A program made the position numbers and the translations under genes. DNA of 34,462 bases. Source: Spirochaetota bacterium. GTDB taxonomy: Bacteria > Spirochaetota > JAAYUW01 > JAOAHJ01. The notes under the pieces are model-generated. The model ran no database searches, was not told the origin of the DNA, and worked only from the letters and a program-made list of their open reading frames with translations. Shown in pieces: positions 7,806 through 16,615 of this stretch (the first letter of the stretch is position 1; the number at the start of each line of letters is the position of its first letter). The stretch covers positions 1-34,462 of the forward strand of contig JAOAHJ010000021.1 in the NCBI GenBank assembly GCA_026415295.1, written 5' to 3'.

Positions 7806-8678
7806 ATGCTTAGTATGACAGGGTATATTTATAAAACTTTTAACCATAATAGTTTAAACATAACTTTTGAAATTAAATGTTTAAATCATAGATTCCTAGA
7901 ATATAATTTTAATTTTCCTTCAAATTTTTCAAAATTTGAAATAAATCTTATAAAAATTTTAAAAGAAAATTTCAGTAGAGGAACATTTTATATAAATATC
8001 TATCTTGATAAATTTATAGGAGATTATCAAATAATAATAAATGAACAGCTTGCTTATAGCTTAACTAAATCTTTTAAAAGTTTAATAAAAAAACTTAAAA
8101 TATCTAAAAGAATCTATATCTCAAATATTCTTCCCTTTGAAGGAATTATTAAAATTATCCCTCAAAATTTTCCACAAGAACTTGAAAATTTTATATTTAG
8201 TTCATTTGAGAATTGTCTTAAAGAGCTTAAAGAAAACATGAAAAATGAAGGTGAATTCCTAAAAAAAGAAATAAACAATTACATAAAGAGTATATATGAA
8301 AATTTAAATATTATAAAACAAAGAAGTTTAGAAGAGAACAGTTTAATATTAAACAAATTAAAAGAAAAAATTAAAAAATTAATAGATGAACAAAAGATTG
8401 ACGAAGATAGGATACTTCAGGAAGCTGGTATTCAACAGAATAAAATAGATATAACAGAAGAAATAACAAGATTAGACTCACATTTAATATACTTAAAAGA
8501 TTTGATAAACTCCGAAAAGTATGATATAGGTAAAAAAATTGATTTTATATGTCAAGAAATACTTAGAGAAGCTAATACTATATGTTCTAAATCAATAACA
8601 ACCGAAATAATTTACAATGCTATAGAAATAAAAAATCAAATAGAAAAGATTAGAGAACAAACACGAAACATATCTTAA
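7806..8678 (+). CDS. yicC: YicC/YloC-family endoribonuclease
   Basis: This 290-residue protein has the usual length of the family. Visible are the N-terminal MLSMTGY start, the FEIKCLNHRFLE segment (YicC_N) and the conserved C-terminal segments RLDSHLIYLKDLI and GKKIDFICQEILREANTICS, near residues 223-260. YicC proteins are endoribonucleases involved in RNA turnover. A gagga site precedes ATG 7806, and the gene follows the acyltransferase by 17 bases, so it can be cotranscribed. It ends convergent with the sigma factor gene. Confidence 0.9.
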   Translation: MLSMTGYIYKTFNHNSLNITFEIKCLNHRFLEYNFNFPSNFSKFEINLIKILKENFSRGTFYINIYLDKFIGDYQIIINEQLAYSLTKSFKSLIKKLKISKRIYISNILPFEGIIKIIPQNFPQELENFIFSSFENCLKELKENMKNEGEFLKKEINNYIKSIYENLNIIKQRSLEENSLILNKLKEKIKKLIDEQKIDEDRILQEAGIQQNKIDITEEITRLDSHLIYLKDLINSEKYDIGKKIDFICQEILREANTICSKSITTEIIYNAIEIKNQIEKIREQTRNIS

Positions 8679-8716
8679 AAATATAAACCGTAGTTTTGAG
8701 TCATATTTTATATTTT
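8678..8716. terminator. Possible bidirectional terminator between yicC and sigma gene
   Basis: A perfect 10-base inverted repeat, aaaatataaa (8678-8687) and tttatatttt (8707-8716), fills the gap between two convergent genes and overlaps both stop regions. The stem is all A-T with a 19-base loop, so it is weak. Position and symmetry are the only support. Confidence 0.3.
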
Positions 8717-9659
8717 AAGCAGCTAAAGCTTGCTTCAACTTTTTTATTCTTGTAGGATGTTTTAATTTTCTCAAAGCCTTTTTTTCTATCTGTCTTATTC
8801 TCTCTTTTGTTAAATTAAATTTATTTCCTATCTCCTGCAATGAGAGAGGTTCACCTCCATAAAGACCAAATCTATACATAATTACTTCTCTTTCTCTTTC
8901 TGTAAGTGTATTTAATATATTATTAATAGTTTCTTTTACATGAAGATTTTCTGATTCTTCTTCAGGAGATATAGAATTATCAGGAATAAATTCATAAAAA
9001 AGTGAAGAGTCTGAATTATCTGAAATCTTTTCTTCAAGAGAAATAAACTCTTTGGAAAAAGTTAAAATTGTTTCCAAACTATCTTTAGAGATAGATAGAT
9101 CTTCTGAAATTTTATCAATATTTGGATTAATGCCTAAATCTTCATTTTTATTTAAATATCTTTCAATATGAATAAGTTCATTTGTTTTATTTAATGGAAG
9201 TCTAACCATTCTTGTCTTTTCAGAAATAGCTTTTAAAATAGCTTGTCTTATCCACCAAACAGCATAAGAAATAAAATGATAACCTCTATCTGGGTCAAAT
9301 TTCTCAATAGCATTAAGTAGACCAACATTTCCTTCTGCTATTAAATCCATCATAGAAAGACCTTTATTTTGATATTTTTTTGCTATAGAAACAACAAATC
9401 TCAAATTTGAATTTATAAGTTTTTCCTTTGCTTTTAAATCACCTTCTTTTGCTAATCTAGCAAGCCTTTCTTCTTCATCCCTTTCTAACAATGGATATCT
9501 ATTTACATCTTTATAGTAGCTCTTAAAAAGATAATCTTTATTATCAACTTTATCACTATTTAATTTAATTTTCTTATTTAAAGGAAAATTTACATCTGCT
9601 TTCTTTATTTTTTCTAGAACTCCTTTATCTTTCATCCTTTTAACTTCTGCTACTATCAT
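8715..9659 (-). CDS. RNA polymerase sigma-70 family factor (group 1/2, no region 1.1)
   Basis: This 314-residue protein carries sigma regions 1.2 (DVNRYPLLERDEEERLARLA, 51-70), 2 (NSNLRFVVSIAKKY, DLIAEGNVGLLNAIEKFDP, FISYAVWWIRQAI), 3 (about 160-230) and 4 (LTEREREVIMYRFGL; helix-turn-helix LSLQEIGNKFNLTKERIRQIEKKALRKL near 272-299). Region 2.3-2.4 is close to consensus, so it should recognise ordinary -35/-10 promoters. It lacks the acidic region 1.1 and the large non-conserved insert of many primary sigma factors. It could be a short RpoD or an RpoS-like second sigma; the sequence alone does not decide. A strong aggggga site lies just upstream of ATG 9659. It is convergent with yicC and divergent from the gene at 9860. 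Confidence 0.9.
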   Translation of the reverse strand: MIVAEVKRMKDKGVLEKIKKADVNFPLNKKIKLNSDKVDNKDYLFKSYYKDVNRYPLLERDEEERLARLAKEGDLKAKEKLINSNLRFVVSIAKKYQNKGLSMMDLIAEGNVGLLNAIEKFDPDRGYHFISYAVWWIRQAILKAISEKTRMVRLPLNKTNELIHIERYLNKNEDLGINPNIDKISEDLSISKDSLETILTFSKEFISLEEKISDNSDSSLFYEFIPDNSISPEEESENLHVKETINNILNTLTEREREVIMYRFGLYGGEPLSLQEIGNKFNLTKERIRQIEKKALRKLKHPTRIKKLKQALAA

Positions 9660-9859
9660 TCTTCCCCCTACAAAATAAAATACAAAAATAGCATTTTATT
9701 ATTTGCAATTAATATGCCAACTAATTTTTCTTTGTATTAAAGTAATTACAATAAATTTGAGTTTTAATAAAATGTATAATTTTTTTATATGTATATATAT
9801 TACACATATAGAAATCTATTTTTTTATTTATTAAAAATTTAATTTTTGTATATTTAGTT

Positions 9860-11089
9860 ATGGAAATAAATTATATTAATATAGATCAGGTAGAAAAAAC
9901 CTACAAAAATTTTTTAATTAATGAATTTTTAACAAAAAACAAAAATTTCTTTGATAATGTTGAAATAAACTTGCTTGCAAATTCTTTTGATGAGCTTTGT
10001 ATAAAACCTCTTTTTTTTGCTATTAAAATTAAAAATTCTTATTTTCCTTTTTTTTATAATTTTGATCTTTTTTTAAAATTATTTTCAAAAGAAAATTACA
10101 AGAATAAATATTTTTATAGTATTACTTTAGAATATGACTCTGAAGAAATTTTTGATGAAAAATTGAAAGAATTTTTTAAAAAAATATTTTTTATTACTTT
10201 TAGAGAAAATTTTAGTTTTTTTTTATATGTCATATTTATTTTATTTTCAACATTTGAATCATTTAAAAATTATATAATTTTCTATAAAAGTACACTCTTA
10301 TTTGAATATAAAACTCAAATTGATAATATTTTATATAACCTATCAAATATTAAAAATAATAATCTATTAATAGATTATCTCTTTAATGAGCTTAGTTGTA
10401 AAAATAACGATAACTTTGATAATAAAAATAATCATATTGATTTATTAAAAAAATCTTATAAAGATCTTTTAGATACTATTTTGTATTTAAAAGAGAACTT
10501 AATCTATTTTGTAAATTTAAAAATTAAAGAAAAAGAGTTAAAAAAGCTTTTTTTAATATTAAAGGATAAACTCATATTTAACAACCTTAAACTCATTTTT
10601 GAAATTTCCAAAAATTTATGTCTTAATAAAAACTATTTTATGTCCCTAATAAATTTCACTTATGAAATATTAAATCAATATAGAAACAATAAAGATTACA
10701 AAACTGTTTTACTTGAAATATTAAATAAAGTTGATAAATTTAAAAATTTATCTAATAAATTATCAAATAATTTTGAAATTATAGAATTTATAAAATTATA
10801 TTATGAAATAATTTTATATGAAAAAAAACCATTAAATCAAAAACAGAAGGAATTTTTTGATTTTTTAAATTTAATTAAAAACCCATTTTATAAAAAAAAT
10901 GAAGTTGAACTTAGGGAATATTTAAATTCTATAAGCTTAAAAAAGATTCAATTTAACTTTTCCCCATATTTTGAGGAAAAAGAGTTTGAAATAAAATACA
11001 AATTTAAAAAAGTGGAAGATATTATTAAATTCAGTAAAGAAGTAGAAAAATTAATAAAAAATTTTAAAAATATCTGGGAGAAAATATAA
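9860..11089 (+). CDS. Unrecognised 409-residue protein upstream of the SplB-like gene
   Basis: I do not recognise a family. The protein is rich in Phe, Ile, Leu, Lys and Asn. One strongly hydrophobic segment lies near residues 115-130 (FSFFLYVIFILFSTF), which may be buried or a single membrane helix. Residues about 195-245 look helical and possibly coiled-coil (KDLLDTILYLKENLIYFVNL and following). There is no signal peptide and no Cys cluster. The gene ends four bases before the SplB-like gene, so the two are very likely translated together. No clear Shine-Dalgarno site precedes ATG 9860. The steady coding frame over 1.2 kb and the tight coupling make it a real gene; its role is unknown but probably linked to the radical SAM partner. 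Confidence 0.75.
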   Translation: MEINYINIDQVEKTYKNFLINEFLTKNKNFFDNVEINLLANSFDELCIKPLFFAIKIKNSYFPFFYNFDLFLKLFSKENYKNKYFYSITLEYDSEEIFDEKLKEFFKKIFFITFRENFSFFLYVIFILFSTFESFKNYIIFYKSTLLFEYKTQIDNILYNLSNIKNNNLLIDYLFNELSCKNNDNFDNKNNHIDLLKKSYKDLLDTILYLKENLIYFVNLKIKEKELKKLFLILKDKLIFNNLKLIFEISKNLCLNKNYFMSLINFTYEILNQYRNNKDYKTVLLEILNKVDKFKNLSNKLSNNFEIIEFIKLYYEIILYEKKPLNQKQKEFFDFLNLIKNPFYKKNEVELREYLNSISLKKIQFNFSPYFEEKEFEIKYKFKKVEDIIKFSKEVEKLIKNFKNIWEKI

Positions 11090-11093
11090 ATAA

Positions 11094-12224
11094 ATGTATA
11101 CGAAAGAAACAATAGATTTAATAATACCAGATACTGTTATTATTAACAAAAATCTATTAGAAAATTATGAAGAAAGACTAAATAGTATTAATAATAAGAT
11201 AAACAATTTAAATCAAAAATTTAATATAAATAAGAAAATTAAAATTGTTTACTTAAAAGAGAAAGAAATTCAAGAATTTTATAAAAATTCAACCTATGAA
11301 AATACAAAAGAAAATATTTTAATTTTAACTAAGAATAAAGGTAAAAGTATCAAAAAATGCCCCGGTACTAAAAATTATTTATGTTGCAACTATTTTATAA
11401 TTAATCTTTATGTAAATTGCCCTCTAAAATGTAAATATTGTTTTTTGCAATTTTATATAAAAAATCCTATAAATACAATATATATCAATATTGAAGATAT
11501 TTTTAATCAGTATAATGAAACAATTAAAAGAATTAAAATAAAAAGAATTGGTACAGGTGAACTTTCAGATTCTCTCATTTTTGATCCAATAACTGAATAT
11601 TCTATTGATTTTGTTAACTTTTTTAAATCACATAAAGAGACTCTTTTTGAATTTAAAACTAAAACTATTTTTACAGATAATTTATATAAAATAGAACCAT
11701 CAAAAAACATTGTAGTTGGTTTTTCATTAAATAGTGAATCAGTAAAAGAAGAAAATGAACCATTAACTAATACTATTTATGATAGAATTCTCGAAGCTTC
11801 AAAGCTTTCTAAATATGGATATAGTGTATCTTTTCATTTTGATCCTATATTTTATTATGAAAATTACAAAGAAGATTATAAAAAGATTCTTAATTTGATT
11901 AAGGAAAATTTAGATGAAAAAACAATCGTGTGGATATCACTTGGAACTTTCAGGTATCATCCAGAAATGAAAGATATATTAAGAATAAACTATCCTGATG
12001 AAAAAATAACTTTTAATGAATCTATAAGTGGTTTTGATAATAAAATAAGGTATTTCTATTATATTAGAAAAGAAATTTACTCTTTCTTTTATGATTTTTT
12101 CAAAAATAATTTAAAAGTTCCTATTTATCTTTGTATGGAATCAAAAAAATTATGGAATGAAATTTTTAGAAATAAACCTAAAGATATTGACAACTTAAAA
12201 AATATTTTTAATATAGAGAAGTAA
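11094..12224 (+). CDS. Spore photoproduct lyase-like radical SAM protein
   Basis: This 376-residue protein has the SplB (COG1533) layout. KCPGTKNYLCCNYF (C89, C97, C98) precedes the radical SAM cluster motif NCPLKCKYCFLQ with C109, C113 and C116 (CX3CX2C). Further on come GTGELSDS (153-160), FHFDPI and the C-terminal YLCMESKKLW typical of the family. True spore photoproduct lyases have a hydrogen-donor Cys (C141 in Bacillus subtilis); the matching stretch reads GTGELSDS and has no Cys, nor is there any Cys between C116 and the C-terminal CMES motif. It therefore probably belongs to the non-spore SplB-like branch, with an unknown substrate. The organism shows no other sporulation gene here. 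It overlaps the operon of the unknown protein upstream (four-base gap). Confidence 0.85.
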   Translation: MYTKETIDLIIPDTVIINKNLLENYEERLNSINNKINNLNQKFNINKKIKIVYLKEKEIQEFYKNSTYENTKENILILTKNKGKSIKKCPGTKNYLCCNYFIINLYVNCPLKCKYCFLQFYIKNPINTIYINIEDIFNQYNETIKRIKIKRIGTGELSDSLIFDPITEYSIDFVNFFKSHKETLFEFKTKTIFTDNLYKIEPSKNIVVGFSLNSESVKEENEPLTNTIYDRILEASKLSKYGYSVSFHFDPIFYYENYKEDYKKILNLIKENLDEKTIVWISLGTFRYHPEMKDILRINYPDEKITFNESISGFDNKIRYFYYIRKEIYSFFYDFFKNNLKVPIYLCMESKKLWNEIFRNKPKDIDNLKNIFNIEK

Positions 12225-12263
12225 AGATATTCTAAAGTATTTAATTTAAAAGGACTTCATAAA

Positions 12264-12953
12264 ATGGCAAGAGATCCATATGAAATTCTTGGTGTACCCA
12301 AAACTGCTACTATTGATGAGATAAAAGCTAAATATAAAGAACTTGTTAAAAAATATCACCCCGATAAACATAAAGATAATCCTTTATCTGATCTTGCAGA
12401 GGAAAAGTTTAAAGAGATTCAAGAAGCTTATGAAACAATAATAAAAGGTAAAACTTCTTCATCTTATGACTACTCATCAAGCTATAATTCTTCAAGTTCA
12501 TATTATAACAATAATACATATAGCAATTCAAGTTATGAGAGTAACTCATCATATTCTAATAGTTATTCTAGTTATTCTAGTTATTCTAATTACTCTATAT
12601 ATCAGGAAGTTAGACAATTAATTAATAGTGGGAAATATATACAAGCAGAAGCTATTCTAGATGGTAACCCATCAAATGATGCAGAATGGTATTTTTTAAA
12701 AGCTGTAATACTTGCTTTTAGAGGACTCTATTACAATGCTGACACATATATATTAGAAGCTCTTAAAAAAGATCCTAATAATCCAGAGTATAATGACTTT
12801 AGAGACAAACTACTAAAAGCTGCTAAATCTGACCCTTTTGCTTTTGATCATACATATTCAAGAAGCTATAGATCAAGAGAGATGGCAGATGATATGTGCT
12901 GCAACTGTCTTAGTTTACTATGCTGTTTGCAGTTTTGTTGTGGAAGCTCATAA
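12264..12953 (+). CDS. DnaJ-domain protein with TPR-like region and Cys-rich tail
   Basis: This 229-residue protein starts with a J domain (residues 3-68): DPYEILGVPKTATIDEIKAK and the HPD motif at H32-P33-D34, needed to stimulate an Hsp70 ATPase. A Ser/Tyr/Asn-rich low-complexity linker (about 70-112) follows. Next is a helical TPR-like region (VRQLINSGKYIQAEAILDG; WYFLKAVILAFRGLYYNADT; about 115-180). The end is Cys-rich (CCNCLSLLCCLQFCCGSS). It lacks the Gly/Phe and zinc-finger domains of classical DnaJ, so it is a specialised co-chaperone. Client and partner are unknown. An aaagga site precedes ATG 12264. Confidence 0.85.
   Translation: MARDPYEILGVPKTATIDEIKAKYKELVKKYHPDKHKDNPLSDLAEEKFKEIQEAYETIIKGKTSSSYDYSSSYNSSSSYYNNNTYSNSSYESNSSYSNSYSSYSSYSNYSIYQEVRQLINSGKYIQAEAILDGNPSNDAEWYFLKAVILAFRGLYYNADTYILEALKKDPNNPEYNDFRDKLLKAAKSDPFAFDHTYSRSYRSREMADDMCCNCLSLLCCLQFCCGSS
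12561..12587 (+). repeat. Three tandem 9-base repeats in the DnaJ-protein linker
   Basis: agttattct is repeated three times exactly and encodes Ser-Tyr-Ser units. Partial copies flank it. It is a short in-frame coding repeat that could change in copy number without shifting the frame. Confidence 0.8.
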
Positions 12954-13063
12954 TTAAAACTAAAAAATCAAAATTAATAATTGAAAATAAATTAAAATAA
13001 ATAATATATTAAATAAAAAGATTAACACTTATTAAAAATTAATAAAAGAAAATTGTTCCTTAA

Positions 13064-14119
13064 ATGAAAATAATAATTCCAAAATTTTCCGGGTTCTGTC
13101 CTGGAGTTAAAAAAGCTGAAAAGTTATTATTTGAATTAATTAATAGATTAAATCTAAATAATAATAAAAATTATTCTAATACTTCTAACAAAAAATGTAA
13201 TAAAGGAAATAATTTTCACGAAAATTATTTCCTCCTAGGACCTATTATCCATAATAAATATTATATAGAAATACTTAAAAACAAAGGATTAACCGTAATT
13301 GATGAAGATGATTTAAATTTTCTTCAAGATGAAAATATATTATTATACGAAGAAAACTTAAAAATATTTTTTAATAAGATATTAGAAAAGTATAATTTAG
13401 ATTATAAATACATACCAATTATTCGAACACATGGAATTCCTCAACAATTTGAATATTTTATTCAAAAATATTTTTCAAAATATATAGATTTAACCTGTTT
13501 TAAAATAAAAAAGATACAAAATCTAATTAAAGAGTATAATAAAAAAAATTTTACCACCATTATATCGGGGAAAAAAAATCATCCAGAAGTTATATCCCTC
13601 AAAAGTTTTTCAAAAAATTATTTTATTATTGAAAGTAAAGAAGAAATAAAAAATATCTTTGAAAAAATCAAAAGCCAAAATATTAATAAAATTCTTTTAA
13701 TCTCTCAAACTACTTATAACTATGATATATTTAATTTTGCTAAAAATGAAATTCTAAATTTTATTAAAGATAAAAATATTGAATTTACCTATTTTAACAC
13801 AATCTGTGAAATAACTTATAATAGAGAAAAAGAAGCTCAAAACTATCTTGGAAAAGTTGATTTAATAATTATTATTGGGGATAAAACATCTTCAAATTCT
13901 ATCAAACTTTATAATTTTATAAAAAACAATGAAAAAAATAATATTAAAGATAAAACGATCTTTATAGAAAGTTTTAATGATTTTTTAAGTATATTTTTAA
14001 ATAATAATTTTATGACTGAAGTTAAAAATAATAAAATTAAGAAAATTATGATAATATCCTCTTCGTCTACTCCAGAAATTTTAGAAAAAGAAATAGTTAA
14101 TTATTTAAATAATTTATAA
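13064..14119 (+). CDS. ispH: 4-hydroxy-3-methylbut-2-enyl diphosphate reductase
   Basis: This 351-residue protein catalyses the last step of the MEP isoprenoid pathway, reducing HMBPP to IPP and DMAPP with a [4Fe-4S] cluster. All landmarks are present in order: C12 (GFCPGVKKAEKLL), GPIIHN, IRTHGIP, the second cluster Cys (DLTCFKIKK), NHPEV, SQTTYN, the third Cys (NTICEITYNREKEAQ), SSNS and SSSTPE. The second motif reads TCF rather than the usual TCP. An Asn/Lys-rich insert of about 20 residues follows the first helix (near 29-52), explaining the extra length compared with the usual 280-320. No clear Shine-Dalgarno site is visible before ATG 13064. It should be active. Confidence 0.93.
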   Translation: MKIIIPKFSGFCPGVKKAEKLLFELINRLNLNNNKNYSNTSNKKCNKGNNFHENYFLLGPIIHNKYYIEILKNKGLTVIDEDDLNFLQDENILLYEENLKIFFNKILEKYNLDYKYIPIIRTHGIPQQFEYFIQKYFSKYIDLTCFKIKKIQNLIKEYNKKNFTTIISGKKNHPEVISLKSFSKNYFIIESKEEIKNIFEKIKSQNINKILLISQTTYNYDIFNFAKNEILNFIKDKNIEFTYFNTICEITYNREKEAQNYLGKVDLIIIIGDKTSSNSIKLYNFIKNNEKNNIKDKTIFIESFNDFLSIFLNNNFMTEVKNNKIKKIMIISSSSTPEILEKEIVNYLNNL

Positions 14120-14212
14120 ATTATATTTAAAAAATACAATATATTTAAAAATATAAAAAACAAAATTGATAAAATGACATAAAGATAAATAAAAATAAAT
14201 TAAATATAATTA

Positions 14213-15034
14213 ATGGTAAAAAATATGATAGATTTTTTAAAAATAAATTTTATAGAAATATTAAACAACAATCATAATATAATTCTACTTACTATTTCTA
14301 TCTTTTTCGCTGGTTTCATTGATTCAATTGCAGGTGGAGGTGGTCTTATTTCTATGCCAGCATATATTGCTTTTGGAATACCAGGACACTTTATACTTGG
14401 TACAAACAAATTTTCATCAACTTCCGGGACACTATTTGCTACTTTTAAATTTGCATATGAAAAAAAGATTCTATACAAAACTGGATTAATATCTGTATTT
14501 TTTGCATTTATTGGATCTTTAATAGGTTCAAGGCTTGTACTGCTTATACCAACTATATTTATAAAATACCTTTTAATTATACTTTTACCAATTATTACTC
14601 TTTTAAGTATAATTAAAAGAGATACCCAGCTTACAGGTTTAGTTGAAGAACCAATATTTAAAGAAAATATTAACTTTTATATAAAAGCTTCTCTACTTTG
14701 TTTTTTAATTGGAGTTTATGATGGCTTTTTTGGCCCTGCTACCGGAACTTTTATTATTCTTGTTTATAATCATATACTTAAAATTGATTTAGTACATTCT
14801 TCAGGAACAGCAAAAATAGTTAACCTTTCATCAAATGTTGCTGCTCTTATCGTTTTTCTTATTAAAGGTGTTGTTTATATTAAAATAGGTATAATATGTG
14901 CAATTGCTGGCATTATTGGAAATTTTCTAGGGGCTTCTTTTGCTATTAAAAGAGGAAGCAAAATTATAAAACCTATATATTTATTTGTTTTATTACTCTT
15001 ATTTACTAAAATAATTATAGATACCTTTAAATAA
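14213..15034 (+). CDS. TauE/SafE-family membrane permease
   Basis: This 273-residue inner-membrane protein has about eight hydrophobic helices. The family signature is in the first repeat: DSIAGGGGLISMPAYIAFGI followed by GTNKFSSTSGTLFAT, and in the second repeat YDGFFGPATGTF and SGTAKIVNLSSNVAAL. TauE/SafE proteins are thought to export sulfite, sulfoacetate or similar anions, but substrates vary. There is no clear Shine-Dalgarno site for ATG 14213; ATG 14225 is an alternative start. It lies 93 bases after ispH and 96 before the PHP gene, with no clear functional tie to either. Confidence 0.88.
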   Translation: MVKNMIDFLKINFIEILNNNHNIILLTISIFFAGFIDSIAGGGGLISMPAYIAFGIPGHFILGTNKFSSTSGTLFATFKFAYEKKILYKTGLISVFFAFIGSLIGSRLVLLIPTIFIKYLLIILLPIITLLSIIKRDTQLTGLVEEPIFKENINFYIKASLLCFLIGVYDGFFGPATGTFIILVYNHILKIDLVHSSGTAKIVNLSSNVAALIVFLIKGVVYIKIGIICAIAGIIGNFLGASFAIKRGSKIIKPIYLFVLLLLFTKIIIDTFK

Positions 15035-15130
15035 TATTTTGACATGTAAACCTCTAATAAAAATATTTTTAACAATAATTGATTTTCTTAAATTATTTAA
15101 TTTTTAAAATTATTTTTTAATTAATTTTTT

Positions 15131-16612
15131 ATGGATACAAATTTTAAAAATTATATAAACTTAAGTAAATACAAACAAAATATTTTATTTGCTGATTTTC
15201 ATATACATTCTAAATATTCACTTGCTACATCAAAAGAAAATACTTTTGAAAATATCATAAAATCAACAATTTATAAAGGTATTTCTATTATAGGCACAGG
15301 AGATATACTTCATCATAAATGGAGAAATGAATTTATAGACCACATTGATAAAGACTCATTAATAAATGATTGCGGAATATATTTCCCTGATGATAAAAAA
15401 TTAAGAAATATTTTAAGATCAATAGATACCTTCGAAAATAAGCATTTATTAAAAGAATTTATTGCTAAAAAAAACTACAAACCTTTATTCTTAATGCTTA
15501 CTACAGAAATATCCTTCATATACAAAGATAAGGACAAAACAAAAAAAAATCATATTCTTCTTATCTTTTCATCATTTAAGAATGTCGAAAAATTAATCAA
15601 TTTTCTTAATAATAAAAATTATAATTTAAATTCAGATGGAAGACCAACTCTAAAAATATCACCAAATATATTTTTTGATATCTTATTAGATATAGATCCT
15701 TATGTTATTATTATTCCTGCACATATATGGACACCTTGGTTTTCTACTTTGGGTTCTAAATCAGGTTTTGATTCTATGTTAGATGCTTTTGGAGAACACT
15801 TAAAATATATTAAAGCAATTGAAACTGGACTTTCTACTGATCCACCTATGCATTGGCTTTGCTCATTTTTAGATAATTTTAATTTAGTATCAAATTCAGA
15901 TGCACATAACACTTCTTCAATAGGAAGAAACGCTACAATATTTTATTTAAATAAACCTTTTGAAAATATTAATTTTAAAGATATGATTTTTGCCTTAGAA
16001 AATAATTCAAATGAATTTTATGAAGAAATAAAATCAAATAAAAATATATTTTTCAGAAATAACATAAATCTTTTTGGTACAATTAATCTTTTTCCACAAC
16101 TAGGGAAATACTATTTCGATGGGCACAGAAATTGTAACTTTTTTTGCTCACCTATTGATGCAAAAATTATAGAGAATAAATGTCCTTTTTGTAAAAAATC
16201 TATAACGAAAGGTGTCCTTCATAGAATATTTGAAATAAAAGATAGAAACAATCCAGAAGAAAGAAAAAATAAAAGATTTTATAAAAATATTATTCCACTG
16301 TTAGAAATTTTCGAATTAACACTTAAGAATTTTATCTCTAAGAAAAAGATTTTATTTTTTTACAACTTTTTTATCTCCAATATTGAAAGAGAGTTAGATT
16401 TACTTACATTCTATGAAAAACAAGATGTAGAAAATTTATTGTTAGAAAATATTGAAAAAATATTAAAATTTAATTTAGAATATAATATATTAACTCATAA
16501 TGAACTTCAAATATTTTTTTTAGAATTTGTAAAATTAATAGATTTAATGAATAATAAAAAATTAAAAATAAATGAAGGTTTTGATGGGAAATATGGGTCA
16601 ATAATAAATTAA
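15131..16612 (+). CDS. PHP-domain phosphoesterase with C-terminal zinc ribbon
   Basis: This 493-residue protein belongs to the COG1379 family (PHP phosphoesterase with zinc ribbon, often annotated as UvrD-helicase-associated). The PHP metal site is visible: ADFHIHSKYS with H24 and H26, GTGDILHHKW, then PAHIWTPWFSTLGSKSGFDS and SNSDAHN. The zinc ribbon is C335, C339, C351 and C354, followed by the conserved GVLHR. In this family the PHP domain is expected to hydrolyse a phosphoester, and a DNA-related role has been suggested; the substrate is not known. The C-terminal 110 residues are helical and Lys/Asn-rich. It ends three bases from the convergent TRAP permease stop. Confidence 0.88.
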   Translation: MDTNFKNYINLSKYKQNILFADFHIHSKYSLATSKENTFENIIKSTIYKGISIIGTGDILHHKWRNEFIDHIDKDSLINDCGIYFPDDKKLRNILRSIDTFENKHLLKEFIAKKNYKPLFLMLTTEISFIYKDKDKTKKNHILLIFSSFKNVEKLINFLNNKNYNLNSDGRPTLKISPNIFFDILLDIDPYVIIIPAHIWTPWFSTLGSKSGFDSMLDAFGEHLKYIKAIETGLSTDPPMHWLCSFLDNFNLVSNSDAHNTSSIGRNATIFYLNKPFENINFKDMIFALENNSNEFYEEIKSNKNIFFRNNINLFGTINLFPQLGKYYFDGHRNCNFFCSPIDAKIIENKCPFCKKSITKGVLHRIFEIKDRNNPEERKNKRFYKNIIPLLEIFELTLKNFISKKKILFFYNFFISNIERELDLLTFYEKQDVENLLLENIEKILKFNLEYNILTHNELQIFFLEFVKLIDLMNNKKLKINEGFDGKYGSIIN

Positions 16613-16615
16613 ATT

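Noticed and set aside
11094-12224. True spore photoproduct lyase implying a spore former
   Set aside because: The hydrogen-donor Cys is absent and no sporulation gene is seen.
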